A stretch of 64,000 nucleotides of DNA, taken from Proteus terrae. Its GTDB lineage: Bacteria; Pseudomonadota; Gammaproteobacteria; Enterobacterales; Enterobacteriaceae. The notes beneath the pieces are model-generated. The model was given only the letters and a program-made list of their open reading frames with translations. It searched no databases and was not told the DNA's origin. The position numbers and the translations under genes were made by a program. The stretch spans positions 186,001 through 250,000 of the forward strand of contig NZ_PENS01000006.1 in assembly GCF_003144325.1 (NCBI RefSeq). Reading direction: 5' to 3'. Below are positions 8,191 to 16,976 of the stretch, piece by piece; the stretch's first letter is position 1; each line of letters starts with the position of its first letter.

Positions 8191-8956
8191 AACATTTCAC
8201 CTCATCTTTTTCCTACGCATCTTCACCTAGCATTAATGTTATTGAGACACATAAAACAAAAAACATCTCTTTTTGACAATCACGACACAGCTCCATAACG
8301 ATTAATATCATTAATTAATATTTAAACATAATGAACAATAATTTATAAATTGTCTCATTTTTAGTATCAATCTGATCACGTCTCGATGAATATTTTTTGT
8401 ATAAAAAAACACCTATTTATTTTTCTATTTTATTTTCATTTATCATCATAATAATAAGTTAGCTATTTTTCAGAAGAAGATAATTTAAGAAGAAACTGGA
8501 TTTAAATAACATCAAAAGTATTATTTATTATGATTTTTAAATAACAAGTTAATTACAATATAATGTCATTTCGATATATAAATAATTATATATCGATAGG
8601 CTTTTTTGTCAAATTTTAATTATTATTAATCATATATTTTAAATACACTTTAATAAAACAAATTAATCATATAAGCCCGTGAATTTAAAAGAACTATCCA
8701 TCAATCCCTTATCCCTTAAAATCCCCTATTCCTTCCCCAGATTTTTATAATAGCATTTAATAGAAGAAAATAATTATCATTTAATTTTGTCTATTTTAGT
8801 TAATTTATTTAGTGATATTTATTAACTTCTTATTCTCTATTATTTATTATTTACAACTAACTCATCACTTATGGATTAATAAAATGGAGGCGCCTTCAAA
8901 TATTTATTTAATCGTCCGTATATAATATTTAGCTATAAGAAGAAACTGGAGGTTAT
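8191..8956. other. AT-rich intergenic region upstream of phsA
   Basis: About 770 bp without a credible gene. It holds a ModE-like palindrome (8570-8597) and the phsA leader with GGAGG before the ATG. A 15-bp direct repeat, TAAGAAGAAACTGGA, occurs at 8486-8500 and again at 8936-8950, where it runs into the phsA ribosome site. I see no convincing FNR, Fur or CRP site. Confidence 0.5.
8570..8597. promoter_or_regulatory. ModE-like palindrome upstream of phsA
   Basis: The left arm TTCGATATATA and right arm TATATATCGAT are separated by six bases. The inner 10-bp arms are a perfect inverted repeat. The pattern resembles the ModE operator as I remember it (roughly ATCGTTATATA, 6-8 bases, TATATAACGAT), matching 9 and 10 of 11 positions. 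It lies 360 bp before phsA, which encodes a molybdenum enzyme. An AT-only terminator stem is the alternative, since TAGGCTTTTTT follows. Confidence 0.5.
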
Positions 8957-11236
8957 ATGAGTATTAGTCGTCGTTCTTTCATTAAGGGGATGGGGATAGG
9001 ATGTGTGGGTTGTACCGTGAGTAGTTTACCACCAGGTGCACTTGCATTTAATCCTGTAGATTTTCTTAAGGGTCAGTCAACATTAACACCTAGCCTATGT
9101 GAAATGTGTTCTTATCGTTGCCCGATAGAAGCTCAGGTTGTTAACAATAAAACTGTATTTATCCAAGGAAACAGAAACGCAGAGCATCAAAGTAGCCGAG
9201 TTTGTGCAAGAGGTGGAAGTGGCGTTAGCCTCGTTAACGATCCAAATCGTATTGTCAAACCAATGAAACACAAAGGCCCACGAGGCGCTGGTGAGTGGGA
9301 AGTGATAAGCTGGGAACAAGCTTATAAAGAAATTGCAGAAAAGATGAACGCCATAAAACAAAATTATGGTGCAGAAAGTATCTCTTTTTCATCTAAATCA
9401 GGTTCACTCTCTTCTCATCTTTTCCATTTGGCTGCCGCTTTTGGCTCTCCAAATACCTTTACACACGCATCTACTTGCCCGGCAGGCAAAGCCATTGCAG
9501 CATCCGTTATGATGGGTGGCGATCTTAAGATGGATTTAGCGAACTCTAAATATATTCTCTCTTTTGGTCACAACCTTTATGAAGGCATTGAAGTTGCTGA
9601 AACACATGAGTTAATGACAGCGCAAGAGCGTGGTGCAAAATTAGTCAGTTTTGATCCTCGTTTATCAGTTGTTTCAAGTAAAGCAGATGAGTGGTTCGCA
9701 ATCCGTCCTGGCGGCGATCTGCCAGTTCTAATGGCAATGTGCCATATCTTAATTAAAGAAGATCTCTACGATAAAGCGTTTATTGAGAAATTTACGGTAG
9801 GTTTCCCACAATTAAAAGAGGTTCTACAAGACACAACCCCTGAATGGGCTCAAGCACATTCTGATGTTCCAGCTAAAGATATTGTTCGTATTGCTCGTGA
9901 GATTGCAGCAAAAGCACCTCACGCACTGATTATGCCAGGTCACCGCGCAACCTTTAATAAAGAAGAAATTAATATGCGTAGAATGATCTTCACCTTCAAT
10001 GCGTTACTTGGCAACATTGAACGTGAAGGCGGTATGTATCAGAAAAAAGCAGCGACAAAATACAATAAATTAGCAGGTATTAATGTTGCGCCTGAATTAG
10101 CGAAACCAAGCGTTAAAGGTATGCCTGAAATTACCGCAAAACGTATTGATGCTACAGCTCCTCAATTTAAGTACATCAATAAAGGTGGCGGTATTGTTCA
10201 ATCAATTATCGATTCAACATTAGAAGGCGTGCCGTATCAAACACGAGCATGGATTATGTCTCGTCATAACCCATTCCAAACAGTGAGTTGTCGTCCTGAT
10301 CTAGAGAAAGCCGCACAGAAATTAGACTTAATTGTTAGCTGTGATGTGTATTTAAGTGAAAGTGCCGCTTATGCCGATTATCTTTTACCTGAATGTACCT
10401 ATTTAGAACGTGATGAAGAAGTTGCTGATGTTTCAGGGTTAAACCCAGCTTATGCATTACGCCAGCAAGTTGTCGAACCGATTGGTGATACTAAACCAAG
10501 TTGGTTAATTTGGATGGAATTAGGTAAAGCATTAGGATTAGAAGCCTGTTTCCCTTGGGAAAATATGGGAGTAAGACAGCTTTATCAAGTTAATGGTAGT
10601 GAAGAACTTTATAAAGAGATGCATAAAAAAGGCTATATCTCTTATGGTATTCCACTGTTATTACGCGAACCTTCTTATGTAAAAGCCTTTGTTGAGCAAT
10701 ATCCAGATGCAATTAAGCATGTTGATAGCAACAATACAATGGAAAAAGCCCTCTCCTTTAAATCACCAAGTGGCTTAATTGAAATCTACTCTGAAGAATT
10801 AGAAAGCCGTTTAGAAAACTACGGTATTCCACGCTTCCACAACTTCCCATTAAAAGAAAAAAACGAGCTTTATTTTATACAAGGTAAAGTCGCCGTTCAT
10901 ACTAATGGTGCAACACAATATGTACCGTTATTAGCTGAATTAATGTGGGAAAACCCTGTTTGGCTTCACCCTGAAACAGCTAAAAACCATGGAATTAAAC
11001 ATGGTGATGAAATCATTCTGGAAAACAGTATAGGCAAAGAAAAAGCACATGCTTTGATAACGGAAGGCATTCGCCCTGACACTGTATTTGTTTATATGGG
11101 ATCAGGTGCAAAAGCAGGTGCGAGAACAGCAGCGACTACAACAGGCGTTCACTGTGGCAACTTATTACCTCATGAAATTAGTCCTGTATCAGGTACTGAT
11201 GTGCATACATCAGGTGTCAGAATTAGTCGGGCTTAA
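8957..11236 (+). CDS. phsA: Thiosulfate reductase molybdopterin subunit
   Basis: This 759-residue periplasmic catalytic subunit of the PhsABC complex reduces thiosulfate to sulfide and sulfite. A twin-arginine signal (SRRSFIKG) starts the protein. A 4Fe-4S site follows near residues 48-84 (C-x2-C-x3-C in LCEMCSYRC, then VCARGG). The rest is a molybdopterin oxidoreductase with the conserved HASTCPAG active-site region, where the Cys is the probable Mo ligand. It aligns residue for residue with Salmonella PhsA (758 residues) over long stretches I remember. GGAGG before the ATG supports the start. It is first in the phsABC operon, with 14 bp to phsB. Confidence 0.93.
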   Translation: MSISRRSFIKGMGIGCVGCTVSSLPPGALAFNPVDFLKGQSTLTPSLCEMCSYRCPIEAQVVNNKTVFIQGNRNAEHQSSRVCARGGSGVSLVNDPNRIVKPMKHKGPRGAGEWEVISWEQAYKEIAEKMNAIKQNYGAESISFSSKSGSLSSHLFHLAAAFGSPNTFTHASTCPAGKAIAASVMMGGDLKMDLANSKYILSFGHNLYEGIEVAETHELMTAQERGAKLVSFDPRLSVVSSKADEWFAIRPGGDLPVLMAMCHILIKEDLYDKAFIEKFTVGFPQLKEVLQDTTPEWAQAHSDVPAKDIVRIAREIAAKAPHALIMPGHRATFNKEEINMRRMIFTFNALLGNIEREGGMYQKKAATKYNKLAGINVAPELAKPSVKGMPEITAKRIDATAPQFKYINKGGGIVQSIIDSTLEGVPYQTRAWIMSRHNPFQTVSCRPDLEKAAQKLDLIVSCDVYLSESAAYADYLLPECTYLERDEEVADVSGLNPAYALRQQVVEPIGDTKPSWLIWMELGKALGLEACFPWENMGVRQLYQVNGSEELYKEMHKKGYISYGIPLLLREPSYVKAFVEQYPDAIKHVDSNNTMEKALSFKSPSGLIEIYSEELESRLENYGIPRFHNFPLKEKNELYFIQGKVAVHTNGATQYVPLLAELMWENPVWLHPETAKNHGIKHGDEIILENSIGKEKAHALITEGIRPDTVFVYMGSGAKAGARTAATTTGVHCGNLLPHEISPVSGTDVHTSGVRISRA

Positions 11237-11250
11237 GGAAAAAAATAACA

Positions 11251-11829
11251 ATGAACAATAATGATAAACAATTTGTCATGTTACATGATGAGAAACGTTG
11301 TATTGGCTGCCAAGCTTGTACTGTTGCGTGTAAAGTCATCAATGACATTCCTGAAGGATTTAGCCGGCTTCAAGTCCAAATTCAAGGCCCTCATGACGAC
11401 GAAGCGGGTAATCCACATTACCAATTTTTCCGTGTTTCTTGCCAGCATTGTGAAGATGCACCTTGTGTTTCTGTTTGCCCTACTGGTGCCTCTTTTATTG
11501 ATGAGAATGGTATCGTTCAGGTGAAAAAAGAGCTGTGTATCGGCTGCGATTACTGTGTTGGTGCTTGCCCTTACCATGTTCGTTATATCAACCCAATGAC
11601 GCATATCGCAGATAAATGTAACTTCTGTTCTGATACTCGATTAGCTGAAGGTGAATTACCTGCATGTGTATCGGTATGCCCAACAGATGCACTTGCTTTT
11701 GGTCGCATTGACTCACCTGAAATTCAGGCTTGGATCAAACAAAAATCCGTTTATCAATACCAATTAGATAATGTCGGAAAACCAAGTTTATTCCGTCGTA
11801 AAGAAATCCATCAGGGAGATAAAGCATGA
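11251..11829 (+). CDS. phsB: Thiosulfate reductase 4Fe-4S electron-transfer subunit
   Basis: The 192-residue ferredoxin-like subunit passes electrons from the membrane cytochrome to PhsA. Four cysteine clusters are visible ([41 protein letters not shown]...CVSVCP), the usual four-cluster DMSO-reductase B-subunit pattern. It has no signal peptide, so it is probably exported by riding with the Tat signal of PhsA. The start ATG has AAGG upstream. Its stop overlaps the phsC start (ATGA). Confidence 0.92.
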   Translation: MNNNDKQFVMLHDEKRCIGCQACTVACKVINDIPEGFSRLQVQIQGPHDDEAGNPHYQFFRVSCQHCEDAPCVSVCPTGASFIDENGIVQVKKELCIGCDYCVGACPYHVRYINPMTHIADKCNFCSDTRLAEGELPACVSVCPTDALAFGRIDSPEIQAWIKQKSVYQYQLDNVGKPSLFRRKEIHQGDKA

Positions 11830-12605
11830 CTAGTATCTGGGGAGCAGAACTCCATTATACGCCAGATTATTGGCCTGTATGGTTAATGGCAGCTGGTTTA
11901 TTAATTGTTGCTATGATAGCAGTATTAGTTATTCATGGCTTACTACGCTATGCCCTTGCACCAAAACATTCTGGTCATTATGAAGAAGAACGCGTTTATT
12001 TATACTCTAAAGCAATTCGTTTTTGGCACTGGGGTAATGCTTTACTGTTTATCCTATTACTATTAAGTGGATTTTTAGGGCACTTCTCTATCGGTAATGT
12101 CACTTCAATGGTGCTATTACATAAGATCTGTGGCTTTGTACTGATTGCATTTTGGATTGGTTTTATCCTTATCAATCTAACAACTAGTAATGGTGTACAT
12201 TACAAAGTAAGATTTAGTGGGCTAATTGGTCGTTGCATCAAACAAGCTCGCTTTTATCTTTATGGCATAATGAAAGGCGAACCTCATCCTTTTGCAGCAA
12301 CTGAAACTGACAAGTTTAACCCTCTTCAACAACTCGCTTACTTAGGTGTGATGTTTGGTTTAGTGCCGCTGTTATTGGTTACTGGATTATTATGTTTATA
12401 TCCTGAAGTACTTGGTGAAGGCTATTGGATGCTAAAAGCACACTTAGTATTAGGGATCGTGGCATTAATGTTTATTTGTGCGCACTTCTACTTATGTACA
12501 CTGGGTGACACTTTTACTCAAACATTCCGCAGTATGATCGATGGTCATCACCGTCACCAAAAACATGATGATCATAGTTCAATAACAGAAAAAACAGAGC
12601 ATTAA
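11826..12605 (+). CDS. phsC: Thiosulfate reductase cytochrome b membrane subunit
   Basis: This 259-residue inner-membrane protein has about five membrane spans. Histidines sit in positions typical of di-heme b-type quinol-oxidising anchors ([33 protein letters not shown]). It anchors PhsAB and takes electrons from menaquinol. Salmonella PhsC is similar in size (about 254 residues). The start overlaps phsB by four bases, indicating coupling. The His-rich tail ([10 protein letters not shown]) is a minor oddity. An intrinsic terminator follows. Confidence 0.9.
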   Translation: MTSIWGAELHYTPDYWPVWLMAAGLLIVAMIAVLVIHGLLRYALAPKHSGHYEEERVYLYSKAIRFWHWGNALLFILLLLSGFLGHFSIGNVTSMVLLHKICGFVLIAFWIGFILINLTTSNGVHYKVRFSGLIGRCIKQARFYLYGIMKGEPHPFAATETDKFNPLQQLAYLGVMFGLVPLLLVTGLLCLYPEVLGEGYWMLKAHLVLGIVALMFICAHFYLCTLGDTFTQTFRSMIDGHHRHQKHDDHSSITEKTEH

Positions 12606-12641
12606 TTTCTCAAGATCCCTTCTGTTACGATCCATTTCCTC

Positions 12642-12668
12642 AAATGCCCGCTTAAGCGGGCATTTTTT
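12642..12668 (+). terminator. Intrinsic terminator of phsABC
   Basis: AAATGCCCGC, loop TTAA, GCGGGCATTT followed by T residues: a strong rho-independent terminator ending the operon. Confidence 0.9.
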
Positions 12669-12758
12669 GATCTAAATTCAGAAACAATTTCATAATTTTA
12701 TTATTAGCAAATATATCATTTTATTTACATGTTATTCGGTGTATAGTCGGCGCCCACC

Positions 12759-12786
12759 CTCGTTATATATAATTTTATACAATGAT
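12759..12786. promoter_or_regulatory. ModE-like box A upstream of the TonB receptor
   Basis: Left arm CTCGTTATATA, six bases, right arm TATACAATGAT. It matches 10 and 9 of 11 positions of the ModE operator as remembered, with the same 11-6-11 layout as the site upstream of phsA. It lies about 90 bp before the receptor start, a position suited to promoter control. Confidence 0.5.
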
Positions 12787-12808
12787 ATACATTGCATTCG
12801 CGATATAT

Positions 12809-12836
12809 ATCGTTATATAAATTTTTTAATATCGAT
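12809..12836. promoter_or_regulatory. ModE-like box B upstream of the TonB receptor
   Basis: Left arm ATCGTTATATA matches the remembered ModE half-site at all 11 positions. After six bases the right arm TTAATATCGAT matches 8 of 11. A further palindrome, CGATATATATCG (12801-12812), overlaps its left side. Box B lies 40-67 bp upstream of the GTG start, where a bound repressor would block transcription. Confidence 0.5.
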
Positions 12837-12875
12837 GGGTTTATATAACTAAAAAATACATTTTGGGAATCTATC

Positions 12876-15017
12876 GTGAAGAAATTTATCATTTCGACAA
12901 TAGCTTGTGCTATAGCACAAACATTAGCTGTATCAGCAAGTGTAGCCGCTGATAATGCTGAAAAAATCGTCGTTACTGCACAACCAGTAAATAATAGTGA
13001 AGCAGGTGCGGGATTTGTTACTCGTGAAGTTGATATGGGGCCATTAGGCGAGAAAAAATGGTTAGATACCCCTTATACAACAAATACTTTTACTCAATCT
13101 ATGATTGAAAATCAACAAGTCACTAGTGTTGCAGATATCTTAAAATATAATGCCTCTTCTCAAATGCAAGCACGTGGCGGTATGGATGTTGGCCGTCCTC
13201 AAAACCGCGGAATGCAGGGCAATGTTGTTGCTAACTCTCGTTTAGATGGTATGAATATTATTTCTACTACAGCCTTTCCTATCGAAATGCTTGAGCGTGT
13301 AGATATTATCAATGGTCTAACAGGTTCACTTTATGGACCAGCAAGCCCAAGTGGGCAATTCAATTTCACACAAAAACGTCCAACTTTAAAACGCTTAACG
13401 TCACTTAATGCAACTTATGTCAATGATAACCAATTTAAAGGCCATCTTGATTTAGGTGGTTTTATTGATGATAACAACACTTTTGGTTATCGCATTAATC
13501 TAATGCATGATGAAGGTAAAGGTTACGTCACAGGTAGCAAAACACGTCGCCAGCTAATCAGTACCACATTTGATTGGAATATCTCGTCTGATACTGTGTT
13601 AGAAGTGAATTTTAGTGATTATTGGTTTAAAAAAATGGGTTACCCTGGTGCATTCTCTTATGGACCAAAAGTTAGTGCATTACCCGATGCACCAGATCCA
13701 ACTAAAGCTGGCTATGGTCAAGCTTTTGCCGGCGTTGATCTTCATACCAGAACAGTAAGTAGCCGACTAAAACATGATTTTAACGAAGATTGGCAAATCA
13801 GTGTAGCAATTGGTTATCAAACGGCTGATCGCGGATTCCGTTCTGTTTCTAACCAATTAAGTCATGATGGTAAGCAATTTACACCAACGTTATCAGTACC
13901 GACAACTTATGGTCGTTTTACTGTTTTAAGCAATTCTGTCAATGTTAATGGTCATGTGATGACTGGCGCACTATCTCATGATTTAATTCTCGCCACTAGC
14001 GGTTATCGTTGGGATATTTATGGCGCAAATGGTGATGATCAAAAATTCACATTACCAACTCAAGATATTAATAATCCACATCGTTACGATGATCCTTCTC
14101 ATGAAGGCTTTTACACTGGCTCTGCTCGTACTAAAAACAGTCGCTCACAAGTTCAATCCTTTACTCTAGGTGACACCATTACCTTTAATCCTCAATGGTC
14201 AGTAATGGGATCGCTAAGCCAAAACTGGATCAAAGAAACGTCTTATCGTGCTGGTGGTGGAAATCACACCGAAAATGGATTAAGTCCTGCTGTCGCATTA
14301 ATGTTTAAGCCTATTCCTGAAGTGATGACTTATGTTTCTTATGCTGATTCATTAGAAGAAGGGGATTCAGCACCAAACACTGCCGACAACAAAAATGAAG
14401 CACTAAAACCTTATCGTAGCGAACAATGGGAAATGGGGATTAAATCACAAATTGGCGATCTTAATTTAAATGCGGTTATTTTCCAATTAGAGCGCCCTTT
14501 TGCCTATGTGGGTAACGACAATATCTTTAAAGAACAAGGTAAACAACGTAACCGTGGGTTAGAGCTTATCGCTAACGGAAAAGTCACTGATGAGCTTTTC
14601 GTTTTTAGTAGCATGACTTGGTTAGATCCTACTTTAACCAACACAGGAAATCCTCAAACACAAGATAAAGACGTTGTAGGTGTACCAAAATATCAAGCTA
14701 ATTTATTAGCTGAATACCATTACCCTACCTTGCCAAATGTTATCTATAGCGCCAATGTTCACTACACAGGTAAACGCGCAGCAAATACCACCAATACGAT
14801 GTGGGCAAAAGCCTATACCACACTCGATCTGGGTGCGCGTTATCAAACACAATATTGGGATAGGAAAACCACTTTCCGCCTCAATTTAGATAACGCGACT
14901 AATGAGCATTATTGGGCATCTATTTTCTCTGGTAACCAAAATGGCGCAATTGGGGGAGCAAATGCTTTCTTAGGTACACCTCGCCAAGTTTCCGCTTCTG
15001 TAAGCATTGAGCTCTAA
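12876..15017 (+). CDS. TonB-dependent outer-membrane receptor
   Basis: The 713-residue protein is in the siderophore-receptor class. A signal peptide ends near AASVAADN-like residues (about 25), followed by a TonB-box-like segment (EKIVVTAQP). The plug contains the RGGMDVGRPQNRGMQG and ERVDIINGLTGSLYGPASPSGQFNF motifs, and a 22-strand-type barrel ends in the aromatic/hydrophobic VSASVSIEL. The start is GTG with GGGA upstream. It is followed after 12 bp by a periplasmic binding protein, so the two form one uptake unit. I see no convincing Fur box; two ModE-like boxes precede it instead. The ligand could therefore be molybdate or a molybdenum complex rather than ferric siderophore; this is inference. 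Confidence 0.85.
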   Translation: MKKFIISTIACAIAQTLAVSASVAADNAEKIVVTAQPVNNSEAGAGFVTREVDMGPLGEKKWLDTPYTTNTFTQSMIENQQVTSVADILKYNASSQMQARGGMDVGRPQNRGMQGNVVANSRLDGMNIISTTAFPIEMLERVDIINGLTGSLYGPASPSGQFNFTQKRPTLKRLTSLNATYVNDNQFKGHLDLGGFIDDNNTFGYRINLMHDEGKGYVTGSKTRRQLISTTFDWNISSDTVLEVNFSDYWFKKMGYPGAFSYGPKVSALPDAPDPTKAGYGQAFAGVDLHTRTVSSRLKHDFNEDWQISVAIGYQTADRGFRSVSNQLSHDGKQFTPTLSVPTTYGRFTVLSNSVNVNGHVMTGALSHDLILATSGYRWDIYGANGDDQKFTLPTQDINNPHRYDDPSHEGFYTGSARTKNSRSQVQSFTLGDTITFNPQWSVMGSLSQNWIKETSYRAGGGNHTENGLSPAVALMFKPIPEVMTYVSYADSLEEGDSAPNTADNKNEALKPYRSEQWEMGIKSQIGDLNLNAVIFQLERPFAYVGNDNIFKEQGKQRNRGLELIANGKVTDELFVFSSMTWLDPTLTNTGNPQTQDKDVVGVPKYQANLLAEYHYPTLPNVIYSANVHYTGKRAANTTNTMWAKAYTTLDLGARYQTQYWDRKTTFRLNLDNATNEHYWASIFSGNQNGAIGGANAFLGTPRQVSASVSIEL

Positions 15018-15029
15018 GAGGAAAACGAA

Positions 15030-16076
15030 ATGTATAAAGTTTTTTTCAAAACTCTGTGCATTGCGTTACTGGGAGCTTCGGCTCTCAGTATCTCCTTTAA
15101 TGTACAAGCACAACGAGTTGTTCAATATTATCAAAATCAATCCATTACTATTCCTGACTCCCCCGAAAGAGTCGCCACGAGTTGGAATGCTCAAAATGCG
15201 ATACTTGCTATGCTTGGTGCTGGAGATAAAATTGTTTCCACAACCGATTTAGTCAAAACTATTCCCTTTTTTACCGAGATTGTTCCCGCTATAAAAACGG
15301 CTTCAATTTCTAGTAAAGGTAATAATGACACACTGAATATCGAAACATTAATTGTTAGCCAGCCTCAAATCTTTTTTGCAACAGGAAAACTATCTGATGC
15401 ACAAATGACAGAGCTAAAAAATGCAAGGATCAGTGTTGCATTATTAAAATCAGGTTCAATGGATGCATTGTTAGAAAGAACGTTGATCACTGGTGAGATT
15501 TTAGGTTCAAGTAGTCACCAATTAGCAAAAGATTATTTAGCTTACTTTCAGCGAAATAAAGAACTTGTAAAAAGTGCGGTAAACGAGATAAGCACCAATA
15601 AACCAATGAAGGTCTATCATGCTTTTGGTTCGCCATTAAGAACATCTGGCGCACCTTCGTTAAATCATGATTGGATAACACTTGCAGGCGGTGTTAACGT
15701 TGCAGAACATTGGTTTGATAATGTACCAAGCCGAGCTGGTGATGTTTCCTTAGAACAAGTTATTCATGCCAATCCTGATGTCATTGTCACTATGTATGCA
15801 AGAGATACTGAAATCATTAAGAATACACCTGAATGGCAATCCATCACTGCCGTACGTGAAGGCCGAGTTTACACAAACCCTAAAGGCTTATTTTGGTGGT
15901 GCCGTGAAACTACAGAGGAAGCTTTACAATTTTTATGGTTAGCGACTGTTTTATATCCAGAACAAACAAAGCATATTGATATCTCTAAAGAGACTCAACA
16001 ATTTTATAAAACATTTTTTAATATCACCCTCACCGATCAGCAGCTCAAACATATTCTTAACCCCCTCAAAGACTAA
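15030..16076 (+). CDS. Periplasmic binding protein, metal/siderophore ABC type
   Basis: The 348-residue protein has a signal peptide ending near NVQAQR (about residue 26). It has the class III two-lobe layout: SPERVATSWNAQNAILAMLGAGDKIV in lobe one; NPDVIVTMYARD, EWQSITAVREGRVYTNP and FYKTFFNITLTDQQLKHIL at the end. The C-terminal pattern is that of the HemV/MolA-type group, which includes iron-complex and molybdate/tungstate binders. AGAGGA precedes the ATG. It is co-transcribed with the upstream receptor. No permease or ATPase gene lies nearby, so it must share an ABC transporter encoded elsewhere, or act only as a carrier. Confidence 0.8.
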   Translation: MYKVFFKTLCIALLGASALSISFNVQAQRVVQYYQNQSITIPDSPERVATSWNAQNAILAMLGAGDKIVSTTDLVKTIPFFTEIVPAIKTASISSKGNNDTLNIETLIVSQPQIFFATGKLSDAQMTELKNARISVALLKSGSMDALLERTLITGEILGSSSHQLAKDYLAYFQRNKELVKSAVNEISTNKPMKVYHAFGSPLRTSGAPSLNHDWITLAGGVNVAEHWFDNVPSRAGDVSLEQVIHANPDVIVTMYARDTEIIKNTPEWQSITAVREGRVYTNPKGLFWWCRETTEEALQFLWLATVLYPEQTKHIDISKETQQFYKTFFNITLTDQQLKHILNPLKD

Positions 16077-16116
16077 TTGTTACCGCCTCTTCATATTTAC
16101 GATGAAGAGGTAACAA
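16077..16116 (+). terminator. Stem-loop after the binding-protein gene
   Basis: Starting at the base after the stop codon, TTGTTACC and TCTTCAT (separated by a GCC bulge) pair with ATGAAGAGGTAACAA. No T run follows, so this may stabilise the mRNA end rather than terminate transcription. Confidence 0.5.
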
Positions 16117-16673
16117 TAACCCATACTACTTCTATTTTGATATTACCACTCGTTCTCTATACATAGTCATTTAATGATAAATACGTAAATTTTGATCTGA
16201 TAACACATTTTCACCAATGCACACATTTTGCTTTTATCATATTAGGATTCACTCTTTTCGAATTTATTGGTATGAAACGCATAAGTCATAGGTTTAATAG
16301 CTTCAAAAATGTTATCAAGAGGTAAAATCATGGTAGGTAATATAAGTGGTAATTTTATGAATAGCTTATTCTAAGCAAGCATTGATTAGCTGTTTTTTAT
16401 CATACAAATAAATACGAGAATATATTTCTCCGAGCATGAAAGTCTCGGTTCATATGCAATATAATTATTCTTTTTTTTGTGAAAAATAAAAATTATCATT
16501 CCCTATAAACATAAAATGCCCTAATAAGGGCATTTATTTCATATAGAGGCTTTATATCATCTATTAAGAAAATTCTTATTATTAACTAGTTAAAGAGAAA
16601 CGCCTACATATAAGAATTATCTTACTCAGTTTAGTTATTCTAAAATGAGTTACTTTCTAATTTAAGAATATTA
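16117..16673. other. AT-rich intergenic region with a terminator
   Basis: About 560 bp between the binding-protein gene and the MrpJ-like gene. I see no credible gene. It contains one clear stem-loop (16514-16535) that could serve both flanking genes. Confidence 0.5.
16514..16535. terminator. Probable bidirectional terminator
   Basis: AAATGCCCT, loop AATA, then AGGGCATTT: a perfect 9-bp stem between convergent transcription units. T-rich sequence follows on the right; on the left (minus strand) the run is TTATGTTT. Confidence 0.65.
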
Positions 16674-16976
16674 TTAGAAGATAGAAAGAGCCTTGCTATC
16701 GAAATGAGCTGGAATATGTTGTTCATTATGCTCAGTTTCTTGAGTCATTCCACCTGTAACTTCTTCAAAGAAGCTACCAATATTAACGCCTAGTACTTCA
16801 AGTACTCTAACTAAGCAATCAATATCAATACGGTTTACACCACGCTCATAACGAAATAACTGTTGTTCACTAATATCAATCTCTTTTGCTAACTGAAATA
16901 CAGTATAACCTTGAGATTTTCTTAATGACTTAATTTTTTGTCCAACTGCATAAGCGACTGGATACTTGCTACTCAT
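16674..16976 (-). CDS. MrpJ-like HTH regulator, not linked to fimbrial genes
   Basis: This XRE-type DNA-binding protein is 100 residues from the ATG at 16976; the frame extends seven residues to a GTG at 16997. The helix-turn-helix is VFQLAKEIDISEQQLFRYERGVNRIDIDCLVRVLEVLGV. The QQL(F)RYERG core matches MrpJ of Proteus mirabilis, which represses flagellar genes and is encoded at the end of the mrp fimbrial operon; Proteus carries many paralogues. Here no fimbrial genes are adjacent, so it is an orphan copy. A very long AT-rich upstream region suggests complex or H-NS-type control. Confidence 0.75.
   Translation of the reverse strand: MSSKYPVAYAVGQKIKSLRKSQGYTVFQLAKEIDISEQQLFRYERGVNRIDIDCLVRVLEVLGVNIGSFFEEVTGGMTQETEHNEQHIPAHFDSKALSIF

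Noticed and set aside
12779-12797. Possible Fur box upstream of the TonB receptor
   Set aside because: Only about 12 of 19 positions match and the same bases are better explained as part of the ModE-like box.
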